From assembly GCF_017571465.1 (NCBI RefSeq), contig NZ_JAGETV010000004.1:100669-164668 (forward strand): a stretch of DNA of 64,000 nucleotides, given 5' to 3'. A program made the position numbers and the translations under genes. This document shows, piece by piece, positions 1 through 6,382 of the stretch. Origin of the DNA: Thiomicrorhabdus marina (GTDB taxonomy: Bacteria; Pseudomonadota; Gammaproteobacteria; Thiomicrospirales; Thiomicrospiraceae). Numbering within the stretch: position 1 is the stretch's first letter; the number at the start of each line of letters is the position of its first letter. The notes beneath the pieces are model-generated. The model saw only the letters and a program-made list of their open reading frames with translations, did not search any database and was not told the origin of the DNA.

Positions 1-97
1 GCGTATTTTCCACCGCCCCCACCCAACACCAGATACGGATAAGGGCGCGGTTGCCAGTGTTAGGAAATGGCTTGAATTGAACGGGGTGAAACCATGA
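1..97 (+). CDS. hicA: HicA toxin, C-terminal fragment (cut by window edge)
   Basis: Frame 2 from base 2 reads 31 residues and stops at a TGA at 95-97. They include FHRPHPTPDTDKG followed by an arginine- and lysine-bearing helix ending NGVKP. The histidine-rich PHP...KG block is the typical C-terminal part of HicA, a small double-stranded-RNA-binding-fold ribonuclease that cleaves mRNA when not bound by HicB. The stop overlaps the hicB start codon (ATGA, 94-97), which fits a coupled toxin-antitoxin operon. The catalytic histidine region near the N-terminus is outside the window, so activity cannot be judged. Confidence 0.85.
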   Translation, partial: RIFHRPHPTPDTDKGAVASVRKWLELNGVKP

Positions 98-429
98 AGA
101 ACATTTTAGAAATTGACGGCTACAAAGCCCACATTGATTACGACCCAGATATTGAACTATTCCGCGGTGAATTTATCGGCCTAAATGGGGGCGCGGATTT
201 TTACGCCTCAGATATTGAAGGTTTGAAAACTGAGGCTAGACAATCTCTAACCGCCTTTCTTGATATGTGCAAAGAAAAAGGCATTGAGCCTAAGAAACAA
301 TATTCAGGGCGTTTTAACGTGCGCATTGCCTCTGATCTGCACGAAAGAATTGCCGCTGTTGCCGTTGCTGAAAATAAAAGCCTTAACCAATTGATTGAAG
401 AAAGCTTGTCTAAGGTCGTTTTAGGTTAA
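94..429 (+). CDS. hicB: HicB-family antitoxin
   Basis: The 111-residue protein has the two-part HicB plan. Residues 1-60 form the degraded RNase H-like half (YKAHIDYDPDIELFRGEFIG, then the GADFYASDIEGLKTEA block) that covers HicA. Residues 70-110 form a ribbon-helix-helix-like half (SGRFNVRIASDLHERIAAVA...NKSLNQLIEESL) that binds the operon promoter. It follows hicA with a 4-base overlap, so toxin precedes antitoxin as usual for hicAB. In this family the antitoxin neutralises the RNase and represses its own transcription. In an integrative element such a pair usually acts as a stabilisation module. It converges on the rusA operon. Family assignment is firm; the stabilising role is inference. 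Confidence 0.9.
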   Translation: MKNILEIDGYKAHIDYDPDIELFRGEFIGLNGGADFYASDIEGLKTEARQSLTAFLDMCKEKGIEPKKQYSGRFNVRIASDLHERIAAVAVAENKSLNQLIEESLSKVVLG

Positions 430-726
430 ACCGTTTCCATATTGTTCAAATGCTATAGAATGGCACTTAATGGGAAATGAGGCGTGGGAATTTTCGGAGT
501 CCACGCTACCCCGTTCACTTTGTGAACTTGCTGTATTGTCGTGAACTTCTCGGCATTATGGAGGGACGTCCGGCCTCCCGTTTCTCATTACTGGCAATCC
601 TGCGCTTGCTGGATTGCTTTTTAATTAGCTTTTAGGTGGGGTTACCCACTCTGTGGAGTTCTTTGCATAACGGTACACAGGCATAGGCGATTTAATTCTG
701 CGGAATGGCCGCCTTTTTTATGACAG
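430..726. other. 297-bp gene-free convergent region with several hairpins
   Basis: No open frame of note lies between hicB and rusA, which converge. The stretch carries GCGTGG/CCACGC at 482-487 and 501-506, GTTCAC/GTGAAC at 513-518 and 522-527, the palindrome GGACGTCC near 564-571, a 7-bp terminator-like hairpin at 594-617, and a short GTGGG/CCCAC hairpin near 635. A T-tract follows a short GC stem near 705-720. It may hold only terminators, or a small structured RNA; nothing here decides between them. Confidence 0.4.
594..622 (+). terminator. Rho-independent terminator after hicAB
   Basis: A perfect 7-bp stem, GCAATCC at 594-600 and GGATTGC at 611-617, closes a 10-base loop and is followed by a T-run. 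It is oriented to end plus-strand transcription coming from hicAB, 165 bases after the hicB stop. Confidence 0.6.
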
Positions 727-1098
727 CTAATCATTCACTTCTCTAAGCAAAATTTCACAATAACCGGACTTATCAGGGTCTTTGCCGTGGCGTTGCACCG
801 TTAGCCGGTCTATTTGCCCATCGTCCAGAATTAGACCGCCATCCTGTAAAGCATCAAGCACCGGCTTAACGCGGTTATCAATATCAAACGCCCGTCTATT
901 GGGTGGATAGAGTCCGATAGTGACCGATAATCGGCATTTAAGCCCCTCTCCATGTAGATTTAGGGCTTTGAGTTGTTGGGCTACCAGTTTCTTAAACAAC
1001 CTGCCCTTGGCGCTTAAATAGATCACGGTACCGGCACGGCGGTAATAGGTATTTGCCGTGGGAGGCCATGCAATCACAAAGCTGTATTCACGACTCAA
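727..1098 (-). CDS. rusA: RusA-family Holliday junction resolvase
   Basis: The protein carries the RusA pattern: an N-terminal PP..NTYYR, then FDIDNRVKPVLDAL and LILDDGQID, which supply the conserved acidic residues that bind metal and cut four-way junctions in E. coli RusA. Length is about 123 residues, close to the family size. I place the start at a TTG at 1098 because GAGGG sits 8 bases before it and the protein then aligns with the short RusA N-terminus; a GTG at 1107 overlaps the same Shine-Dalgarno and is less likely. It is the last gene of the ssb - annealing protein - gp157 - coiled-coil - rusA run and overlaps its upstream neighbour. Likely role: resolving recombination intermediates made by the upstream annealing protein. 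Confidence 0.9.
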   Translation of the reverse strand: MSREYSFVIAWPPTANTYYRRAGTVIYLSAKGRLFKKLVAQQLKALNLHGEGLKCRLSVTIGLYPPNRRAFDIDNRVKPVLDALQDGGLILDDGQIDRLTVQRHGKDPDKSGYCEILLREVND

Positions 1099-1351
1099 TC
1101 GCTTCACCCTCGCAACGTAGATAGCTTTCGATAAGATTAAGCCGGTTTCGAGTGCGTAATAACTCCCCCTCTATCGCCTTGTTTTCTTCCAACTTGATAA
1201 AGATTTGCTCTTTGAGCACCTTGGTAAGTTCATCTAGCCGCGCGTTATGTTCTTCAAGCTGTGATACTCGTTGAAATAGTTGTGCTATCGGTTCACTTGT
1301 TGCGGCATTGCAGGCCGCTTTAATCGCTTGTAGGTCGTTATCGGTCATCAT
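1088..1351 (-). CDS. Small coiled-coil protein, function unknown
   Basis: The 87-residue product is strongly helical and heptad-like from about residue 20 to 75 (QLFQRVSQLEEHNARLDEL and following). It has no signal peptide, no membrane segment and a single cysteine (LRCEG) near the C-terminus. Two ATG codons in tandem start it, with AGGGGGC just upstream. It lies between the Gp157 gene and rusA and overlaps the start of rusA, so it belongs to the recombination operon. I do not recognise a family. Position suggests an accessory factor of that operon, but this is only inference. Confidence 0.7.
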   Translation of the reverse strand: MMTDNDLQAIKAACNAATSEPIAQLFQRVSQLEEHNARLDELTKVLKEQIFIKLEENKAIEGELLRTRNRLNLIESYLRCEGEAIES

Positions 1352-1359
1352 TGCGCCCC

Positions 1360-1863
1360 CTACTTGATTCTTAGGCTTGGTTTGCTCGTTGTCAGGCGTG
1401 CACCGGCAATCTCTAGCCCATCCTTTAACGCCTTGGTTAAGGCGGCCTTATCCGGTTTTATTTCGGTCTTAACGCTCATGTATTCATCCGGTAGCGCGGC
1501 TTCGTCTGTTACTTCACAGATAGCACGGCCTTTTACCAGTGAAATAGTGAATAGCGGGCTTTCAATCTTGGTGATTTCACTGGCTTCCATGTTGTTGCGT
1601 AAATAGTCTTTTAACGCCGTCTGTCGATTAACAATGGTTTTTTTACGGGCTTGCAGGCGTTTGATTTCGGCATCAATCGCGGTGGTGTTCGCCCCCAATG
1701 TTTCAGCAACCTTTACTAAGGCTTCTGCCTTGTCGTTAAACTGCATTTGCAGGGCTTCCATCGTATCGGCTATAGCTAATGCAAAACTCTGATCGTCTTC
1801 CACTTCAAAGGCTAGGTGTGACAGTTCGTTTAGTTCGGTTGTTAGTTCATAGAGTTTGGTCAT
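1360..1863 (-). CDS. Siphovirus Gp157-family protein
   Basis: The product opens MTKLYELTTELNEL and continues with a long helical stretch containing IDAEIKRLQARKKTIVNR, then a small beta-rich end (SPLFTISLVKG, LPDEYMSVKTEIKPDK). This order, an N-terminal TxLYELT, a long coiled coil and a C-terminal IKPDK, matches the siphovirus Gp157 family found next to phage recombination genes. The start at 1863 is preferred over an in-frame codon 14 residues upstream because AAGGAATAAGAAA precedes it and Gp157 proteins begin this way. Biochemical function is not established. It sits between the annealing protein and the coiled-coil gene. Confidence 0.8.
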   Translation of the reverse strand: MTKLYELTTELNELSHLAFEVEDDQSFALAIADTMEALQMQFNDKAEALVKVAETLGANTTAIDAEIKRLQARKKTIVNRQTALKDYLRNNMEASEITKIESPLFTISLVKGRAICEVTDEAALPDEYMSVKTEIKPDKAALTKALKDGLEIAGARLTTSKPSLRIK

Positions 1864-1904
1864 TTTCTTATTCCTTTCCGGTCTTTCTGTAGGGTGTGGG
1901 GGCA

Positions 1905-2693
1905 TTAATGTGCCGCCGTTGTTACATTGCCTTGATTTGACATTAATTCGCCGTGTACGGCCTTAGAATCAGTCGTTTCTTGATTGGGTTTTGATTCGTC
2001 TGTTACGGCTTCAATTTCGGCCTTGCGTTTATCCTTGGCGCGTTCAAGTTTGATTAGCCATTGATTCGCTTTTTTCAAATTGGCCTTTCTTACCGCCATC
2101 GTATAAAGCCCCTTAAGTTCTCCCATACTGGGGGCGGCGGTCACTCGTTCCAGTAGATCCGCCATTTCTGACTCAAAGGCCTGTGCCTGTTTGAGTTTTT
2201 CCGCTTCATGGTCAATGGCCTTTTCTGCCTTGGCCTCTTGCGCACGGTGCTCTGTGTAGTGCACGTCCTCAAACATCCCTAGGTAAACGTCTGCATTGAA
2301 TCCAGGCTTTGAAAGCGCCTTGCTTAGGGTGTTGGTTTCCAGTTTCTTGAGTGCGTCCGCGTCCACAAATTCACCGTTTCGGGTTTGCTGTCGAATATGA
2401 ATGGCGTTACCGATTTCAAACGCGCCCCACGGGTACCAGAAAACAGCCTTGAGCGTTACCAGTCCTAACGACTCCACTAGGCTGTAATCGTGCTCAATGT
2501 CTTTAAGTCCCCATGTCGAACCGTATAGACCGAAAACCTTAGTCGCGGTCTTGAGTTGGTACATCGGGTCAATGGAGGTAAAGCCGCCGCGTTGCTTACT
2601 GAATTTGGTGAAATCAGGGTCGGTCTTACTGACTGAATCCCATAACGCCAAATTATCGGCCTGCATTGCGTATTGTTGCTGTGTTGGTTGCAT
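1905..2693 (-). CDS. Putative phage single-strand annealing protein (Rad52-like)
   Basis: The 262-residue protein has an N-terminal folded region to about residue 145 and a charged, lysine/glutamate-rich C-terminal third. The block IDPMYQLKTATKVFGLYG, then WGL and later KKLETNTLSKALSKPGFNAD, resembles phage annealing proteins of the Rad52-like group (a YQ...AT..FG..G.GW stretch, then a helix ending in a K/L-rich ALS). The gene directly follows ssb by 13 bases, the usual partner of such recombinases, and precedes Gp157 and RusA. GGGGGTGA precedes its ATG. It would anneal SSB-coated strands during replication or repair of the element. The subfamily is not certain; an Erf or Sak type is possible. 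Confidence 0.6.
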   Translation of the reverse strand: MQPTQQQYAMQADNLALWDSVSKTDPDFTKFSKQRGGFTSIDPMYQLKTATKVFGLYGSTWGLKDIEHDYSLVESLGLVTLKAVFWYPWGAFEIGNAIHIRQQTRNGEFVDADALKKLETNTLSKALSKPGFNADVYLGMFEDVHYTEHRAQEAKAEKAIDHEAEKLKQAQAFESEMADLLERVTAAPSMGELKGLYTMAVRKANLKKANQWLIKLERAKDKRKAEIEAVTDESKPNQETTDSKAVHGELMSNQGNVTTAAH

Positions 2694-2706
2694 CGTTCAC
2701 CCCCTG

Positions 2707-3225
2707 CTAAAAATTCACGTCATCGTCTTCAAAATCGTTATAACCGCCATTCACCGTGGGCGGTTGTTGATTCTGATAGGCGGCTTGGTGTTGTGGATTG
2801 TGAAAGCCGTTTTGATTGGATTGCATAGAATGCCCTGTATGCCCTCCGTTTTGGTTTTGGCTATGGTTACCCATGTTTGGTGGTGTTTGAGGCGTGTACC
2901 CCTGTTTATTTTCGTTTCTTACCTGTTTTGTGCTGTTCTTACCGGCAATCCCCTCAAGGGTAATTTGCATTTGCTCCACTTCTTGGTTTTGCTGATTGGT
3001 GTAGCTGTTGATCTTGAGCGTACCGGCCACGTTTACGCCGTCCCCCTTGGAATAGGTCATTAACTCGTTAGCGACTTCACCAAAGGCAACCAGTGACAAG
3101 GCTAGGTCTTTGGAGTCCTCCCCCAACTTGGCAAACCCAAAACCGGTAGCCATGAAATTGTTGTTTCGAGTCGTTCGGCTCTGAGGCTCTTTTGCTAATC
3201 GAATGTTTGCGCTAATGAAAGCCAT
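2707..3225 (-). CDS. ssb: Single-stranded DNA-binding protein
   Basis: The product begins MAFISANIRLAKEPQSR, has an OB-fold-sized domain to about residue 105 (GEVANELMTYSKGDGVNVAG, then a second beta hairpin with QMQITLEGI), an asparagine/glutamine/glycine-rich linker, and the acidic tip DFEDDDVNF, which takes the place of the DDDIPF tail by which SSB recruits partner proteins. The final VNF instead of IPF is a noticeable change. Start at 3225 is chosen because GAGGATTAAAAAA precedes it and it matches SSB N-termini. It heads the recombination operon; four palindromic sites lie just upstream and may control it. Confidence 0.85.
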   Translation of the reverse strand: MAFISANIRLAKEPQSRTTRNNNFMATGFGFAKLGEDSKDLALSLVAFGEVANELMTYSKGDGVNVAGTLKINSYTNQQNQEVEQMQITLEGIAGKNSTKQVRNENKQGYTPQTPPNMGNHSQNQNGGHTGHSMQSNQNGFHNPQHQAAYQNQQPPTVNGGYNDFEDDDVNF

Positions 3226-3348
3226 TTTTTTAATCCTCGTTTCAATTACTAATTTCAGTTTGATTAGTAGCAATTCAGTAGATGACCACTTACCCTAAAC
3301 TTTAGTATCTCTAGCTTTTTTCTCCCCCCTAGATGGATACTAGAAGAT

Positions 3349-3472
3349 ATACAGTTTCTGTATCTATGACCTCTCTAAAAACCCCGTTTTAAAGTACAGT
3401 TTCTGTATCTATGATCGGGTGATGACTTTCCATAGATACAGTTCCTGTAGCTAGATAGATACAGTTTCTGTA
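3349..3472. repeat. Four palindromic repeats in mirror arrangement upstream of ssb
   Basis: Four copies of TACAG-N3-CTGTA lie at 3351-3363, 3395-3407, 3437-3449 and 3460-3472. Each is extended on one side to TACAG-N3-CTGTATCTAT. The extension lies on the plus strand in copies 1 and 2 and on the minus strand in copies 3 and 4, so the array is mirror-symmetric about base 3420. Copy 4 is inside the end of the upstream coding region. Centre spacings are 45, 42 and 23 bases. This could be an operator array for a phage repressor controlling ssb, or iterons of a replication origin next to the winged-helix genes. The repeats are seen directly; the role is inference. Confidence 0.8.
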
Positions 3473-3894
3473 CAGGAGGGGTTATTATTTTCTAAGTGAT
3501 TTATCCCTAAAGTTTTGCCTACTAATTCACGTGCTGTTGGGTCATATTTGTAACTGGGTTTTTCATCAATTCTGAGCCATGTAACAGCAAATAAAGAGCA
3601 CGTTTTAGGGAAAAATCCCTGTCTGGTTTTGTAGAGCAAGCCAGAATTAATTAACTCATCTATACACTTTTGAAGAGTTACAGGGGACTTCCAACCTCTG
3701 GCCTTAAAAATATTAAAAGAGGCCTGTAGGTCACCGTTATTCCCACCTTTGAATTGGTCACAAATCTGAGTCAAAAGTTTTGCGGCATTGCCGCTTAAGC
3801 CTTGGTAGTTTTTTGAGTTAATGACACTTGACGGCATTTTAAAAAACGCACCGTGCGCCTTTCTTCCCTTAGCATTTCCCTGTTTACTTGTCAT
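3451..3894 (-). CDS. Winged-helix phage replication-type protein, copy 2
   Basis: Residues roughly 20-110 form a helix-turn-helix or winged-helix domain: YQGLSGNAAKLLTQICDQF, GGNNGDLQ, a RGWKS turn, a DELINSGLL recognition helix and a final beta strand ending FAVTWLRID. The same pattern occurs in the preceding gene, so the two are paralogues. ATG at 3894 (AGGG 7 bases upstream, 11 bases after the previous stop) is preferred to a GTG at 3936 inside that gene. The last seven residues, CTETVSI, are encoded by a palindromic repeat of the array. It lacks the N-terminal extension of its paralogue. Probably binds DNA in replication or control of the element; partner unknown. Confidence 0.65.
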   Translation of the reverse strand: MTSKQGNAKGRKAHGAFFKMPSSVINSKNYQGLSGNAAKLLTQICDQFKGGNNGDLQASFNIFKARGWKSPVTLQKCIDELINSGLLYKTRQGFFPKTCSLFAVTWLRIDEKPSYKYDPTARELVGKTLGINHLENNNPSCTETVSI

Positions 3895-3905
3895 GCAGTG
3901 CCCTA

Positions 3906-4499
3906 CTAAATTGCTCTTTGTTGGCGGTCTACCCACGTTAGGCCGTAGTTATTCGGCTCCCCGTATCTTGTGCTTTTGACGCAGAAAGCAAGGCCGCTAT
4001 AAACCAGTTCATCAAGATGTTTTTTAATGGTGTTTTTGGACTTCCAACCGCGCCCCTTTAGTTCTTTGTGCGTTGCAGTTAATTCACCATTATTTGAGCC
4101 GTCATACTGGTTAATAAGTTCCCATAGCAAAGCCTTTGCCCCATGACTCAAGTTCTCGTATTTCTTTAACCCTAAGAGGCGTTTCGTTACGATGATCGTT
4201 TTCTCGGGGTTGTCTTTCGGCTTAATCTGCTCCCATCCGTTAGCCTTTGCCATCGCTACAAATTGCATAAAATCCGCTCGTGTTACAGGTTGGGGGCGGT
4301 TTAAAACGTAGTCCGTAAATTCGACCTCTGAAAAATCACGGTCATCAATCCAGTAAAAAACAACCAAGTGCGCGCCCCGTCCGTAAATTCTGCTGATACA
4401 ACTAAAAAGCGTATCTTTTTGCTCTCTGTCTATCCCTCTAGGGATATAGGTAAGCATTCGTTCAAGCTGTTCAACCGGCGGCGGTGTATCAGGTCTCAC
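3906..4499 (-). CDS. Winged-helix phage replication-type protein, copy 1
   Basis: The N-terminal half (LERMLTYIPRGIDREQKDTL, then FMQFVAMAKANGWEQ near residue 85) resembles a primase-associated PriCT-like module. The C-terminal half (YENLSHGAKALLWELINQY, GSNNGELT, GRGWKSKNTIKKHLDELV, NYGLTWVD) is the same winged-helix domain as in the next gene. GGAGGGGG directly upstream and a GTGA overlap with the previous stop fix the GTG start at 4499; a TTG at 4514 would hide that Shine-Dalgarno. It is the middle of three coupled genes with replication-like domains. No polymerase or helicase motif is present, so I read it as a DNA-binding initiator or loader; that is inference. Confidence 0.65.
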   Translation of the reverse strand: MRPDTPPPVEQLERMLTYIPRGIDREQKDTLFSCISRIYGRGAHLVVFYWIDDRDFSEVEFTDYVLNRPQPVTRADFMQFVAMAKANGWEQIKPKDNPEKTIIVTKRLLGLKKYENLSHGAKALLWELINQYDGSNNGELTATHKELKGRGWKSKNTIKKHLDELVYSGLAFCVKSTRYGEPNNYGLTWVDRQQRAI

Positions 4500-4774
4500 A
4501 ATTCCCCCTCCCAACCGTTTGCCTTAGCTTCAAAGTACAAACCGACACAGTTCACACCGTCCACCGGCTGTATGTTTTGCCAAGTCGTAGAGAAACTCGC
4601 TGAATGGAAATTAGGTGCGCGTCTAGCCCATTGGTGGGCGGCTGTCTTACCGCTGATACCAAACTCGGATTTAATCGCCGTCAGTATGGCTAGAAATCGG
4701 TTGTGGTCGTTCGGTATCGGGGTATAATCGAGAACGCCTTCAAGCTGTTGGGGAGTTAGTGCTTTGCTTTGCAT
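4496..4774 (-). CDS. Small PriCT-2-like protein
   Basis: The 92-residue protein reads LTPQQLEGVLDYTPIP, then FLAILTAIKSEFG, HQWARRAPNFHSASFSTTW and a closing GVNCVGLYFEAKANGWE. This order (a helix with W/FLA, a W(S/A)R.AP.F...W block, then a helix ending A+..GW) is that of the primase C-terminal PriCT-2 domain of phage and plasmid replication proteins. Here it stands alone without a primase catalytic domain. It is coupled by overlap to both neighbours. Probably a primase accessory or a remnant of a split replication protein. Confidence 0.6.
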   Translation of the reverse strand: MQSKALTPQQLEGVLDYTPIPNDHNRFLAILTAIKSEFGISGKTAAHQWARRAPNFHSASFSTTWQNIQPVDGVNCVGLYFEAKANGWEGEL

Positions 4775-5256
4775 GGTGCTTCCTCCCCATCATCTTTCAA
4801 ACTCGCAAAACTCTTGAGCATTTGCCCCTTTACCGCTAGATAAATATCTTCATCCATCAAAACGGCGGCCTCTCTTGCAAGGGCTTGGCTAAGCGGTTCA
4901 ATCAACTGGAACAGTCGTAAAGCGTTCTTTAGGCGGTCAATTTCAAATTTCGTGTCTTCCTCTGATAACTCAATGACATTCATCAAATCAGATAGGCTTA
5001 AATCCTTGCCATGTGTTGCGCCGTAATTCAGGCCGCCTTGTAGCTTTCCTAGGCTAATGATTGTGTAAGTGAGCGCGTCCTCAATCTCTTTAAGTGCCAA
5101 TTTGCGCAAGGTAAACGCCGCTTGGTATTCTTCAAGAGAAGTGAATAAAGGCTCTCTATTGTCGATGCGCTTTTGTAGTTCGGCCTCGGTGATCGTGCCG
5201 TCCAAAACGTCAAAATTCACCTTGCGCACTAATTCCGCAAATTTAAGCCAGTCCAT
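4756..5256 (-). CDS. Conserved-looking element protein, unknown function
   Basis: The 166-residue protein is mainly helical and acidic, with no signal peptide or membrane segment. Notable stretches are AELQKRIDNREPLFTSLEEY and a long helix from about residue 45 to 140 rich in leucine and glutamate. It ends PCKAKH. The start codon shares a base with the previous stop (TAATG), and its end overlaps the PriCT-like gene by 19 bases, so translation is coupled. I do not recognise it. Its place just before the replication-like genes is the only functional hint. Confidence 0.6.
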   Translation of the reverse strand: MDWLKFAELVRKVNFDVLDGTITEAELQKRIDNREPLFTSLEEYQAAFTLRKLALKEIEDALTYTIISLGKLQGGLNYGATHGKDLSLSDLMNVIELSEEDTKFEIDRLKNALRLFQLIEPLSQALAREAAVLMDEDIYLAVKGQMLKSFASLKDDGEEAPCKAKH

Positions 5257-5522
5257 TACGCCCCCTCGTATTCTGATTCAGGTGCAATAATCTCTAGCAG
5301 TTCGCGGCTATCCATTGCTAAACGGTTTAGGTGGTAGGCGTGGTCGCTTACTTTGACCTGTTGAGCGGTGGTATGCAGTGACATATCGGAAATATCGCAA
5401 CTAATCGCTCTGATTGCGGTTAGGTTGTCAGCTAGCATAAGGCGGCTAAGTTCGGCCAATTCTTGGCGGTCTTGCGGTTCTTTGGCGTTGTAGAGTTCGG
5501 CAAACTGAATTAAACGGCTCAT
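5256..5522 (-). CDS. Small element protein, unknown function
   Basis: From the ATG at 5522 the product is 88 residues, helical and acidic: MSRLIQFAELYNAKEPQD..., two central cysteine/serine-bearing turns (ISCDISDMSLH) and SRELLEIIAPESEYEG at the end. A strong GGGAGGG lies upstream. The start overlaps the previous stop by one base (TAATG) and the stop overlaps the next start in the same way. An in-frame extension to 5594 would run back into the preceding gene and lacks its own ribosome site. No family recognised. Confidence 0.6.
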   Translation of the reverse strand: MSRLIQFAELYNAKEPQDRQELAELSRLMLADNLTAIRAISCDISDMSLHTTAQQVKVSDHAYHLNRLAMDSRELLEIIAPESEYEGA

Positions 5523-5815
5523 TAGTCGCGCCCTCCCATGCTTAAAGCAGGTAGGAAAACGCTCATTTCTGGCACGCCTTGGGTAGAAAGCCATAAGGCA
5601 AGGCTGTCTAGGTCTTCAAAGTAACGAGTAAAGCCGTTAGATGGATTGCATATTGTGGCAACTTGTCCGGATTCGGTCTCAATCATGAGCGACCATCCGC
5701 AAGCAGGCGAATAGACGGCAATAAACCGCTTAATAAAACTGTGTTGTGGGAGTTCGATAGAAAAGGAAAAATCCGCGGGGGTGAATTTACCGCGTGTTTG
5801 AGAAGTATTAGCCAT
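5522..5815 (-). CDS. Small element protein downstream of a C4-like RNA
   Basis: AAGGAGG precedes the ATG at 5815 by 8 bases, giving a 97-residue product. It has a beta-rich middle (FIKRFIAVYSPACGWSLMIE, then GQVATICNP) and a helix FEDLDSLALWLSTQ. The frame is open upstream to 6148, but that extension runs through a folded RNA leader and has no good ribosome site, so I leave it out. In P1- and P4-type phages the gene after the C4 RNA encodes a host-acting protein (Icd or Ash type). The position here is the same, but I see no clear sequence match, so a host-inhibitor role is only inference. Confidence 0.6.
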   Translation of the reverse strand: MANTSQTRGKFTPADFSFSIELPQHSFIKRFIAVYSPACGWSLMIETESGQVATICNPSNGFTRYFEDLDSLALWLSTQGVPEMSVFLPALSMGGRD

Positions 5816-5870
5816 GTGGTGGCCTCCTTGGGATTCTAGCTTAGTTTTCCCACCTGCGATTTTTACAGGT

Positions 5871-5953
5871 GGACGGGTATCACTAATCGTCCCAAGACGA
5901 CTGAACATATTCCCCCACGAATGGGGTCTTTTATTTTGTTCATTAACCCGTCC
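5871..5953 (-). ncRNA. C4-type antisense RNA-like leader
   Basis: Read on the minus strand, GGACGGG (5953-5947) pairs with CCCGTCC (5877-5871) and closes two arms. Arm 1 is TGAACA/TGTTCA (5942-5937 with 5907-5902) topped by CCCCA-TTCG-TGGGG (5926-5913). Arm 2 is TCGTC-TTGG-GACGA (5900-5887). CTTGGGA in arm 2 is exactly complementary to TCCCAAG at 5833-5827, which runs into the AAGGAGG ribosome site of the next gene. A further hairpin (CCACCTG/CAGGTGG, 5872-5850) shares two bases with the closing stem. Cloverleaf shape plus complementarity to the downstream ribosome site is how C4 RNA of phages P1, P7 and P4 works. The pairings are seen directly; family membership is inference. Confidence 0.55.
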
Positions 5954-6190
5954 ATATTTTGAAATACGGTTACGGTTTTTCATGCCCATAGCGCAAAGAA
6001 ATGCACGGATTTTAGGCACAAAAAAAGCACTGTTTAAGACTTTGCTCTGTCTCTTGGGATTTTTAGTTAGGCCGCCAATGTTAGCGGCTTTGGTTGTTCC
6101 ATGCAAGCCCATAGAGCCACATAGCGCGTTTTTTATTGCTGTTGTCATCTGATTGCCTTCAAGCTATTTAAATGGTCATTAACTGCCGTT

Positions 6191-6382
6191 TTAAGCGGCG
6201 CCAACGTTTGAGCATTGGTTAATCCACGCTGTTACATCGCTTTCAAGCCATCCCACTGAACGCGCGCTAAGTTGCTTGCGCTGAGGGAACTCCCCCGCCT
6301 TTACTTTTCGGTAGATCGTTGTGCGTGAAAGCCCTGTTGCTTCAATGACTTCTTTAAGTCTCATAATCTTTGCTTGGCTCAT
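6191..6382 (-). CDS. AlpA-family regulator / excisionase-like protein
   Basis: The 63-residue protein is a single MerR-like winged helix: MRLKEVIEATGLSRTTIYRK, a basic turn GEFPQRKQL, then SARSVGWLESDVTAWI. This is the AlpA pattern seen in P4-like and other integrative elements, where such proteins activate transcription or act as excisionase. Its start overlaps the stop of the mor-like gene by one base (TAATG), so the two are translated together. It precedes the C4-like leader, as AlpA-type genes often do in satellites. Which of the two activities it has cannot be told from sequence. Confidence 0.85.
   Translation of the reverse strand: MSQAKIMRLKEVIEATGLSRTTIYRKVKAGEFPQRKQLSARSVGWLESDVTAWINQCSNVGAA

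Noticed and set aside
3349..3472. LexA boxes
   Set aside because: The repeats are ACAG-N3-CTGT, the reverse order of CTGT-N8-ACAG.
5816..6148. N-terminal extension of the 97-residue gene
   Set aside because: It reads through the C4-like RNA; AAGGAGG before ATG 5815 marks the true start.
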